Of a stretch of DNA of 5,596 bases, positions 1-5,596 are shown piece after piece. The notes beneath the pieces are model-generated. The model saw only the letters and a list, made by a program, of their open reading frames with translations. It searched no databases and had not been told where the DNA came from. The DNA is from a bacterium (GTDB lineage: Bacteria > Zhuqueibacterota > Zhuqueibacteria > Thermofontimicrobiales > Thermofontimicrobiaceae): contig JALOPY010000570.1 of the NCBI GenBank assembly GCA_025453735.1, positions 1 to 5,596 of the forward strand. The letters are read 5' to 3'. Position numbers and translations under genes: made by a program. Positions within the stretch are counted from its first letter, which is position 1; the number at the start of each line of letters is the position of its first letter.

Positions 1-2725
1 AAGCGGTCATGGCGTATTCCCTGACCAGCGGAATATGAGCATCCTTCAGCGCTTCGTAGCCAGCAGCCACGCCCATGGCGATGCAGGTCGTCATGTTCTG
101 CCAGTCTTTCTCATCGATCTGGTAATCTCTGATCATATCGAGCTTGCCGATCTTTCCCGCTAATTGAATCACATCTTCCAATGAGGAAAGCAATTTGAAT
201 GACGGACCTCGATCATCTTTGACCAGCTTGGTGATTTGCAGATCGACGAACTTTTGCCGCTCCTCATCCGTGGTGCGTTCGATGAAATTCCTGCCTTCAA
301 ATACCTGCTGGAAATTATCGTCCCGAAAGACTTCTTTGTACGAGCCAGGCAGACCAATGGACACGCCGCTGAAAACAACCGTTTCTCTTGTAACGCTGAC
401 GGAGACTGCGGATCGAACAGGTTCTGGCTTCTGCTGAATTACATCCTCTTTTTTGATCTCCTGCACCTGCTGCAGCACAATCAGCTGGGCAGGTTGTCTC
501 GTTGGCTGGGGCTTTATCGGCACACCTTCGACAAACAATCCGCCGTACAATTTCAACAGGCTCTGCAGTTCATCGGTGTTTTTGAAATTGGAAGTCAAAA
601 TGGAAATTTCTTTGTCTTTCAAAATATCTTTAACCTGGCTGCTCAGAATCGAACCAGGACCAACTTCCACAAATAATCTGACGCCATCCTGATGTAATTT
701 TTCAATAGAATGGACAAAATTGACTGGCTGCAAAATCTGGTCTCGCAGCAGCTCGGGAATTTTGTCCAATCCTTTTGCAGTGTTGGGGTAGTAATCGCCC
801 GTGTGATTCATGATGACTTTGGCGTCGGATTTTTGGAAGCGAAGGTCTTTGACCTGCTGATAGAAAATGTCCGCCACAGGCTGGATCACCGACGAATGAA
901 ACGCATGGGAGACGAACAAGATTTTGTTGCTCAATTTTTTCTTGTCAAGAAACGTTTTGAATTGATCGATATTGGGCGAGCTACCCGCTACGATGATCTG
1001 CTGGGGACTGTTGATATTGGCGACCGAAACCTCGATCTTGCTCTCGGCAATCAGCTTCTTTGCCTGATCCAGCGTGCCCATGATGCTGATCATCTTGCCA
1101 GTATCTTCGAGTTTTGCGTTGTGAAATGCATACCCCCGCTGCTCAACTAATTGCAAAGCATCGTCGAACGAAAGTTTTTCGGCGGCAGCCAGCGCCGTAA
1201 TTTCGCCCAGGCTGTGACCCGTCATATAGTGAGCGGAAAAGCCCATACTTTTCAGCAGATCGTACAGCGCAAAACTGGGGATGAAAATGCTGGGATGAGC
1301 ATTTTGCGTCTGGCGCAGAATTTCCAGCGCCTCGTCTTCATTTTTATTCACAGGAAAAATGAGCGAAGAAACGGTATGCGCATGTTTTGAAAACCAGAAC
1401 GCATCAGCCCTGCCGAACCATGCCCGCACCGAATCGTGCTGATCGAAAATTCCCTTGAACATATTCAGGTACTGGGATGCCTGCCCTGGAAACATCACCG
1501 CAATTTCAGATGGCGTGATCGCTGCTCCTTCTTTGAAAAATATTCCTTTGGTGCTGAGAATTTTTGAATCGAGCTTGTCTTTATTTTTTATGAAAAAATT
1601 AATTTTGGATTGAAGGTCCTCCGCAGAAGCAGTTAGAACGGCGAGCCTCATTTTTTGATCGGGTTGAATGGAATAATTGTGAATGAAACAAAAATCTGAA
1701 AATGAAATGTCCTGGCGTGATTGAATTCGGGATTGAAAATTTTTCACCTGCTCATCGATGTCGTTCAACGATGTGCCTGCGAAGAAGATGACCTGGTCGG
1801 ATTCAGTTTTTGCCGATGGCTGAGCCGACACAGTAGCGACGGTCTCGGTTTTGGGAGCTTCATAACCAACGCCGACAACGTTCCGATAATCTTCTACCCG
1901 ATATTCTTCCAGCGCCACGTGATAATCGGCGCCGCCAAAACCAAAGGCGCTGACATTGGCACGTCGGGGATGCTCCTTTTTCGCCTGCCATGGCTTTGCC
2001 TCATCGATGATGTAGAATGGCGAATCCTCGATCTGCAATTTGGGATTGATCTCTTTGAAATTGGCGGTCGGCGGCAGCGTTTTATGATGAAGCGCCAGCA
2101 CGCCTTTAATGAGCCCTGGAATCCCTGCGGCTGATTTCAAATGCCCGATATTCGACTTGACCGATGTCAGTCCGCAATAATTCTTTTTTGTTGCGCCGAG
2201 TGAAGAAAAAGCCCGTTTGAGTGCATTCACTTCCACCACATCACCGACGATGGTAGCTGTGCCGTGCGCCTCGATCATTTCAACGGTATCAACAGAATAG
2301 CCTGCCATTTTAACGGCTTTTTCAATGCTTCGAGCCTGCCACTCCTCATTGGGCGCCGCAATATATTTCCCCTTGCCATCACTGGCTTCACCGAAGCCTG
2401 TGATCACAGCGTAAATGGTGTCCTTATCCCGAACCGCATCTTGGAGACGTTTCAAAATAATTGAGCCTGCTCCCTGTCCCATCACAAAACCGTTGGCTCG
2501 TTTATCAAACGGATAAGAGCCATCGGGTGACAATGCATTGATGGCGGAAAAATAGATAAATCCCAACTGCTTCAGCGGCATGTCAGATCCGCCGCAAATC
2601 ACGGCATCGTATTTGTTTAAATAAAGCCCCTGCATGCCCGTGATGACCGCTGCCAGCACCGAGGCGCAGGCAGCATCGACTGTAAACGAAGGTCCGTGAA
2701 AATCATACACATTGGCAATTCTGCC
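1..2725 (-). CDS. Type I PKS/FAS-like synthase, rest of KS1 - AT - start of KS2 (3' part, runs off left edge)
   Basis: This is the continuation of the gene that starts at 3276, open without a stop from about 2725 to base 1. Residue numbers are counted straight through the break. KS1 resumes at GRIANVYDFHGPSFTVDAAC, with the active-site Cys at 2666-2668 (about 203). Its His residues are in EAHGTA (2264-2266) and NIGHLK (2141-2143), and its closing motif FGFGGADYHVALEE lies near 1910-1950. A linker of about 120 residues follows. The acyltransferase starts at VMFPGQASQY (1498), with nucleophile Ser in GHSLGE (1202-1219). Its HAFH motif (896-907) points to malonyl rather than methylmalonyl loading, and the domain ends after FVEVGPGSILSS. 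A Gln/Pro/Lys-rich linker (about 380-530) then leads to a second KS-like domain from about 379 (VVFSGVSIGLPG), of which about 125 residues are visible. No acyl carrier, ketoreductase or dehydratase domain is seen; these may lie beyond the edge. Taken alone, this frame could start at GTG 2710 or ATG 2635. Confidence 0.85.
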
Positions 2726-3276
2726 ATTGGAACCGAACCTTTCAGCACATTGGCACGCACGTATTCGATGATTTCGCGTTGTTCTTTTTCGGAAAGCTTT
2801 TTGAAGTCAGGATGTTGCCGCAGATAATGCTCGATCAACTGAAATTGCACCCGCACCAGGGAATCGCCGTAAGCTGTTCCCACCATGCCATTGCCCAGAA
2901 TCACGCCGACCCGATCTTTTGCCACGCTTTGCAGCGTATTGGATTGCAGCGCCTGATCCGTGGCGTACAACGCTGCATGTTGATTTTCATCCATACGCTC
3001 GGCCATGGACGGCGGAATCTTGTATTTGCGCACCGTGTCGTATTGAATGTTTTCAATCCATGCAGCCACACGGGTGTAGGATTTTTCCAGCTTATTGATG
3101 GCAGTTAACAGGTCGGGTCGATAGTAGAGCTCGCTTTCGAACATCTCCTCTGGCATTTCTTTGATAGAGACTTTTTTGGCGATAATATTTTGCCAGAATT
3201 GGTCGATATTTTTGGCGTCGGGAAACAAAGCTCCCATGCCCACAACGGCGATTTTTTTGTCGTAATTGGGATTCAT
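2617..3276 (-). CDS. Type I PKS/FAS-like synthase, N-terminal part of KS1 (frame-broken gene, 5' fragment)
   Basis: This is the 5' end of a large multidomain synthase whose first domain is a beta-ketoacyl synthase (KS), which condenses an acyl chain with a malonyl-derived extender unit. The protein begins MNPNYDKKIAVVGMGALFPD, the classic KS start (VVGMG..FP). MDENQHAALYATDQAL (about residues 92-107) and RVGVILGNGMVG (about 120-131) are the usual KS N-terminal helix and strand motifs, in the variant seen in the PfaA-like group. The start is well supported: GAGGAGG lies at 3287-3293, 10 bases upstream of the ATG. Residues 1-184 are genuine. Residues 185-219 are an out-of-frame tail with no KS character, because the frame changes near 2725. 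KS homology resumes in another frame at 2725 and runs to the window edge, so this ORF is half of a split gene rather than a short protein. The PKS/FAS-like assignment is firm; the product is unknown. Confidence 0.85.
   Translation of the reverse strand: MNPNYDKKIAVVGMGALFPDAKNIDQFWQNIIAKKVSIKEMPEEMFESELYYRPDLLTAINKLEKSYTRVAAWIENIQYDTVRKYKIPPSMAERMDENQHAALYATDQALQSNTLQSVAKDRVGVILGNGMVGTAYGDSLVRVQFQLIEHYLRQHPDFKKLSEKEQREIIEYVRANVLKGSVPMAELPMCMIFTDLRLQSMLPAPRCWQRSSRACRGFI
2715..2745 (-). other. Frame break and inferred deletion inside KS1
   Basis: The N-terminal frame is clearly KS up to VLKGSVPM (ending about 2725). The downstream frame is clearly KS from GRIANVYDF (starting 2725). The two overlap by one base in the ATGGC stretch, so the frame changes there. 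In PfaA-like KS domains I remember a segment such as P-I-T-E-D-x-M-P-G-E-L-x-N-x-I-x between these two points. It is absent here. Joining K-G-S-V-P directly to G-R-I-A-N leaves out about 14 residues plus one base, or about 43 bases, which would also explain the shift. The shift is seen directly; the size of the gap is inferred from remembered family sequence. Confidence 0.7.
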
Positions 3277-3286
3277 CGGCTCACAT

Positions 3287-3293
3287 CCTCCTC
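3287..3293 (-). promoter_or_regulatory. Strong ribosome binding site of the synthase gene
   Basis: The minus strand reads GAGGAGG 10 bases before the ATG at 3276. It fixes the start of the synthase and shows that this organism uses Shine-Dalgarno initiation. Confidence 0.75.
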
Positions 3294-3384
3294 ACAGTAG
3301 AGAAACATTAGCATAAAATCGTTTTTACATTGAAGTCATTATCTTTCTATAATCAAATTAAAAAGTGACTATTTTGATGATTGA

Positions 3385-3390
3385 ATTATA
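3385..3390 (-). promoter_or_regulatory. Possible -10 box upstream of the synthase gene
   Basis: The minus strand carries a perfect TATAAT about 109 bases before the synthase ATG. It sits inside a small inverted repeat (TTGAAT at 3381-3386 and ATTCAA at 3397-3402). I find no good -35 hexamer at 16-18 bases, and such boxes arise by chance in DNA this AT-rich, so this is only a candidate. Confidence 0.2.
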
Positions 3391-3478
3391 AAAAAGATTC
3401 AAAACGTTCATTATCATACTTAATAAAAGTTTATAGTACTCAATTCAGGCTAAAGAATGTTGATGTCAGGATGGTCGA

Positions 3479-3540
3479 GAGCTATAAAACAATTCTGGAT
3501 TGCAGTTGTTTTAATTATGTAAATACATGTTTTAAAGCTC
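3479..3540. repeat. Imperfect 12-bp inverted repeat in the intergenic gap
   Basis: GAGCTATAAAAC (3479-3490) and GTTTTAAAGCTC (3529-3540) are inverted copies matching at 11 of 12 positions, with a 38-base loop. The loop contains the smaller dyad ATGTA-AA-TACAT (3517-3528). It could be a regulatory site or a weak RNA structure, but the A/T-rich arms make a chance origin possible. Confidence 0.35.
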
Positions 3541-3808
3541 GCTAATTTCGATTTATTAAAATGGAAAAAATTTTTTCTTTTTTCTTAACTGATTGAAAAA
3601 GGGTTGACGAACACTTTGACCTTGATGAGCACAAACGTTCTAATCGCTTATCAATTCATAAATGATACAGGATCGTGCTTGTTCAAAATTCTTTAGAGTT
3701 TCGCATTCTAGCCACTAAATAAATAATTATCGGCAGTTGTTACATTCATAATAAGAAATTTAATTTTAGAAATCAAGCAAAAAATTTTTGAATTGACTAT
3801 AAATTTTA

Positions 3809-4915
3809 TTACATTGCAGGTATCTTTGTCTTCATCTTCTCCAGTGCCTGAATAAAAGCCCGATTCGCTGCTGGCTTCCCAATCGAGACCCGAATAAACC
3901 CATTGGCAAATCCATTCAGGTTCATGGGACGAATAATGATCCCGCGTTGGAGCAGAAAATCATCCACCGCCATTAACGATCGATTGGTGTTCATCAAAAT
4001 AAAATTAGCATGAGTTTGCTGAAAATCAAAACCGAGTCGTTTCAAATGGCGATACAAATATTGCTTCCCTTTTTCATTGACTTCGATGGTTCGTTGCAGA
4101 TGTTCGTCATCATCCAGCGCTGCCTCTGCTGCCACCAATGCCAGCGAGTTCACATTAAAAACTTCCCTGACTCGATTAACATCGGCAATGGTGCTGGGAT
4201 GACCGATCAAATATCCGATTCGCAAGCCAGATAATCCATAGCCTTTGGACAGGGTGCGAAGAAACAACACATTTTTCCGATCAGGCAAAACGTCATGATA
4301 ATCCAGACAATCCTGTTCATCGATAAATTCACGATAGGCTTCATCGAGCACCAACACCACGTGCTCGGGCAAATTATCAAGAATGAATTGTTGTTCCGCC
4401 CGACTCAATTTGCATCCGACAGGATTGCTCGGCGTGTCGAAGAAAATCAGCTTTGTTTTCAGTGAGATGCGATTTAAAATTGCATGATAATCGTGCTGGT
4501 AATTTTTCATTTCGATGTTGATAACATTACCAAGAACTCGCTTAGCCGAAAGCGCATATTTGGGAAATGTGGGATAACTCAACAAAACTTCATCACCAGG
4601 ATCGATCAATGCCAGTGCGATCAGATCGATAATCTCAGCGCCACCATTGCCAATTAAAAAATGATCAGGTGAAAGATTGAGCTTCCCGGCTAATTTTTTC
4701 TTCATACGATTGGCATCGGGATCAGGGTATCGGTGGATATGTTTGAGAAATTGTTTGATCGCTTTCACAGCTTTGGGCGAAGGTCCCAGCGGATTTTCAT
4801 TGGAGGCGAGCTTATAGATTTTTGAATTCCCATATTCCTTTTGAATCGATTCGACTGATCTGCCGGGAATGTAGGGTGGGATCTGAAATAATATTTTTCT
4901 TAAATATTGAGACAT
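3809..4915 (-). CDS. hisC: Histidinol-phosphate aminotransferase-like PLP enzyme
   Basis: This is a 368-residue class I/II PLP aminotransferase of the HisC branch, the usual length for HisC. HisC converts imidazole-acetol phosphate and glutamate to histidinol phosphate and 2-oxoglutarate in cytoplasmic histidine synthesis. Visible motifs in order are SNENPLGPSP (38-47), GNGGAE (89-94, cofactor phosphate), Y114 in LLSYPTF, SNPVG with N164, DEAY (D191 and Y194, cofactor ring), TLSKGYGLSGLRIGY with Schiff-base Lys K224 and R232, VFNVNSLA (252-259), and IRVSIG with R342 for the substrate carboxylate. The family's NPNNPTG is TPSNPVG here, but the key Asn is kept. The ATG at 4915 is chosen for its HisC-like N-terminus; no good Shine-Dalgarno precedes it. 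No other his gene is in the window, so it may instead serve aromatic amino acid or secondary metabolism. The family is certain, the exact substrate less so. Confidence 0.88.
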   Translation of the reverse strand: MSQYLRKILFQIPPYIPGRSVESIQKEYGNSKIYKLASNENPLGPSPKAVKAIKQFLKHIHRYPDPDANRMKKKLAGKLNLSPDHFLIGNGGAEIIDLIALALIDPGDEVLLSYPTFPKYALSAKRVLGNVINIEMKNYQHDYHAILNRISLKTKLIFFDTPSNPVGCKLSRAEQQFILDNLPEHVVLVLDEAYREFIDEQDCLDYHDVLPDRKNVLFLRTLSKGYGLSGLRIGYLIGHPSTIADVNRVREVFNVNSLALVAAEAALDDDEHLQRTIEVNEKGKQYLYRHLKRLGFDFQQTHANFILMNTNRSLMAVDDFLLQRGIIIRPMNLNGFANGFIRVSIGKPAANRAFIQALEKMKTKIPAM

Positions 4916-4921
4916 AATCAG

Positions 4922-5020
4922 AAATTATTCAGTTCTAAAAATAAACGTGACATGAGCGATTTTGTTAGCAAGTATTCAATTAATAAATACTTTCGCTACG
5001 CATTTTTTGCTGAATAATTT
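4922..5020. repeat. Spaced 11-bp inverted repeat between transporter remnant and hisC
   Basis: AAATTATTCAG (4922-4932) and CTGAATAATTT (5010-5020) are perfect inverted copies 77 bases apart. Between them is a tighter hairpin, AAGTATT / AATACTT, with a 9-base loop (about 4970-4992). The arms bracket the junction between the truncated ABC gene and the hisC leader. They are A/T-rich and may be fortuitous. No U-run follows, so it is not a standard terminator. Confidence 0.3.
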
Positions 5021-5157
5021 AGCATTGTTTTAGAATTGTTTTTGGTTAAATTTTGGAATGATTTCAGAATCAATATTTTCAATGCGTGAATTTTGGTCTC
5101 TCCCAATGTGTACTCTTTATCAATATCTTTCATTTTAACAATGATTTGATTTGGCAT
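4996..5157 (-). pseudogene. Truncated, frameshifted ABC-transporter ATPase remnant (LolD/MacB type)
   Basis: A 53-codon ORF starts MPNQIIVKMKDIDKEYTLGE and continues T-K-I-H-A-L-K. This matches the start of LolD/MacB-type ABC ATPases, where V-x-x-K-x-I-x-K-x-Y-x-L-G-E-x-x-x-H-A-L precedes the Walker A loop. After K27 (5077-5079) the frame loses this resemblance, but the next frame continues N-I-D-S-E-I (5060-5077), as expected for HALKNIDLEI. One A therefore seems to have been lost from the AAAA run. That frame stops at 5030-5032, and the original frame stops at TAG 4996-4998. Walker A, the signature motif and Walker B are all absent, about 180 residues short of a working protein. A very good ribosome binding site (AAAGGAG, 5165-5171, 7-base spacing) survives, so this is the decayed 5' end of a once-real gene. 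Confidence 0.7.
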
Positions 5158-5164
5158 TCTTTTG

Positions 5165-5171
5165 CTCCTTT
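5165..5171 (-). promoter_or_regulatory. Ribosome binding site of the ABC-ATPase remnant
   Basis: AAAGGAG on the minus strand, 7 bases before the ATG at 5157, is close to ideal. It supports the start of the remnant and shows that this was a translated gene rather than a chance ORF. Confidence 0.65.
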
Positions 5172-5193
5172 GGTTTTTCTGTCAGAGAAAGTC

Positions 5194-5226
5194 AGATGGA
5201 GTCCACTTCCAAAGTGGACTCCATCT
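5194..5226. repeat. Perfect 15-bp inverted repeat with 3-base loop (hairpin)
   Basis: AGATGGAGTCCACTT (5194-5208), loop CCA, AAGTGGACTCCATCT (5212-5226), with all 15 pairs matching. Flanking AGAAAG (5186-5191) and CTTTCT (5225-5230) could extend the stem around a small bulge, and GTCAGA is directly repeated at 5181 and 5191. It lies 37 bases before the ABC-ATPase start, right above its ribosome binding site. On the plus strand it is followed by TTTCT and then AAAATTTTTT, a poor terminator tail, and no plus-strand gene ends here. A terminator for minus-strand transcription from the right would lack a U-run. A dispersed palindromic repeat or a leader or operator structure fits better. Confidence 0.8.
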
Positions 5227-5372
5227 TTCTAAAATTTTTTGAATAATAACAAACAAATATGCCATGGAATGGAATAAGAGTGGGATGAAGCAATGATATT
5301 TGGAGATAAAATGAAATAGTTATTAGAGGAGAAAATGTGGAGTTCGTTAAGGTAAGAATTCTTAGCTTGAAG
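5227..5372. other. Non-coding stretch between hairpin and attC-like site
   Basis: I see no gene here. A minus-strand open frame from TTG 5383 to 5192 has no ribosome binding site, runs through the hairpin and resembles no family I know. The only structure is a 12-bp palindrome, TAAGAATTCTTA (5353-5364), next to the end of the attC-like dyad. Confidence 0.5.
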
Positions 5373-5500
5373 TGATAACGCAAACGTTAACCTGCAAAAC
5401 CGCTTACACTAAACTTGATACAACGGACCAATCATCAAATCTCGCCACTTAACTTCAATGGAAACATAGCAGCTTTGTCAGGTTAAACATTTTGTTAGGG
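5373..5500 (-). other. attC-like recombination site (integron cassette end)
   Basis: On the minus strand the 128-base stretch has the layout of an integron attC site. It opens with CCCTAAC (R'', 5494-5500), a 5-base spacer AAAAT and GTTTAAC (L''). It closes with GGTTAAC (L'), GTTTGC and GTTATCA (R', 5373-5379). The outer 19 bases of the two ends are inverted copies at 14 of 19 positions. Pairing continues inward (CTGACAAAGCTGCT against CTG-CAAAACCGCT) with one unpaired A on the left arm, like the extrahelical base of real attC sites. The length is within the known 57-141 range, and the stop codon of the upstream gene lies inside R'', as is common in cassettes. Weak points: R' departs from GTTRRRY, the middle pairs poorly, and no integrase is in the window. 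Confidence 0.5.
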
Positions 5501-5596
5501 AGCGTTTTTTGGTATTTCAAAAGTCTTCCCCGTTGCCCTCTTAAGAGACTCGCGTGTTTTCTGAAGAGTTTCCGGGAAATGTTTCCATGTCTCCAG
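5495..5596 (-). CDS. C-terminus of an unrecognised protein, possibly a cassette gene (partial)
   Basis: The last 33 codons of a minus-strand gene enter from the right edge and end at TAA (5495-5497). The peptide begins LETWKHFPETLQKTRESLKR and ends ATGKTFEIPKNAP. It is charged, probably mostly helical, and soluble-looking. I do not recognise the family. Evidence that it is coding: it is open in this frame to the edge, its composition is protein-like, and its stop falls exactly within the first core of the attC-like site. ATGKT resembles part of a nucleotide-binding loop but lacks the rest of a Walker A motif and is too near the C-terminus to be one. Confidence 0.5.
   Translation of the reverse strand: METWKHFPETLQKTRESLKRATGKTFEIPKNAP

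Larger units (their letters stand above)
3277..3808. other. AT-rich intergenic region without a gene
   Basis: These 532 bases separate the aminotransferase stop from the synthase start. Neither strand carries a convincing ORF, RNA gene or classic GC-rich terminator. The region contains the synthase ribosome binding site, a candidate -10 box, an imperfect inverted repeat (3479-3540), a 14-bp A/T palindrome GAAAAAATTTTTTC (3564-3577) and an ATGTA-AA-TACAT dyad (3517-3528). Its length and the lack of coding remnants suggest the synthase is transcribed separately from the aminotransferase. Confidence 0.6.

Noticed and set aside
195..2464. Several plus-strand open frames of 66-146 codons across the left third
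   Set aside because: They lie opposite a continuous minus-strand frame full of KS and AT catalytic motifs, so they are antisense shadows.
3561..3596. Plus-strand mini-ORF ATGGAAAAAATT...TGA in the intergenic gap
   Set aside because: It has only 11 codons, no ribosome binding site, and is made of an A/T palindrome; there is nothing to support expression.
3780..3800. A-run/T-run (AAAAAATTTTT) below hisC as a terminator
   Set aside because: It is only a short A/T palindrome without a GC stem, so it is not a credible intrinsic terminator.
4010..4234. Plus-strand 74-codon frame
   Set aside because: It is antisense to the PLP-binding half of the aminotransferase and has no family resemblance.
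5192..5383. Minus-strand 63-codon open frame between the attC-like site and the hairpin
   Set aside because: It starts at TTG within the attC-like core, has no ribosome binding site, reads through the hairpin, and its residues look like translated AT-rich noise.
5515..5540. ATGKT in the right-edge peptide as a Walker A nucleotide-binding loop
   Set aside because: The G-x-x-x-x-G-K-[ST] pattern is incomplete and it lies about 15 residues from the C-terminus, where no P-loop domain could follow.

Overview
The window reads almost entirely on the minus strand and comes from a bacterium I cannot identify. The visible hints are moderate-GC coding regions, very AT-rich intergenic DNA, Shine-Dalgarno sites before two genes, a type I PKS/FAS-like multienzyme, and an integron-attC-like site. 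No rRNA, tRNA, CRISPR array or transposase is visible.

Layout in transcription order, right to left. At 5596-5495 is the last 33 codons of an unrecognised minus-strand gene. Its stop codon lies inside the first core of an imperfect dyad (5373-5500) organised like an integron attC site, so this may be a gene cassette. At 5194-5226 is a perfect 15-bp hairpin. Just below it is the intact start, with a good ribosome binding site, of a LolD/MacB-type ABC-transporter ATPase gene that is shifted and truncated after about 35 codons (4996-5157). An apparently intact hisC-like aminotransferase gene follows (3809-4915). A 532-base AT-rich gap (3277-3808) holds no gene, only small inverted repeats and a possible -10 box. 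The left 3.3 kb is the 5' part of a large modular synthase gene: ketosynthase 1 (KS1), a malonyl-type acyltransferase (AT), then the start of a second ketosynthase-like domain (KS2) that runs off the left edge.

The synthase gene is broken in one place. At about 2723-2728 the reading frame changes inside KS1, just before the active-site cysteine, and a stretch that relatives normally carry appears to be missing (I infer about 43 bases). It therefore reads as two overlapping ORFs. This is either a real inactivating deletion or an assembly error.

The genes do not form one clear operon. The aminotransferase and the synthase are separated by more than 500 bases with no evident common purpose. The right third looks like a region of gene decay and exchange: a possible cassette end, a palindromic element and a transporter remnant side by side.
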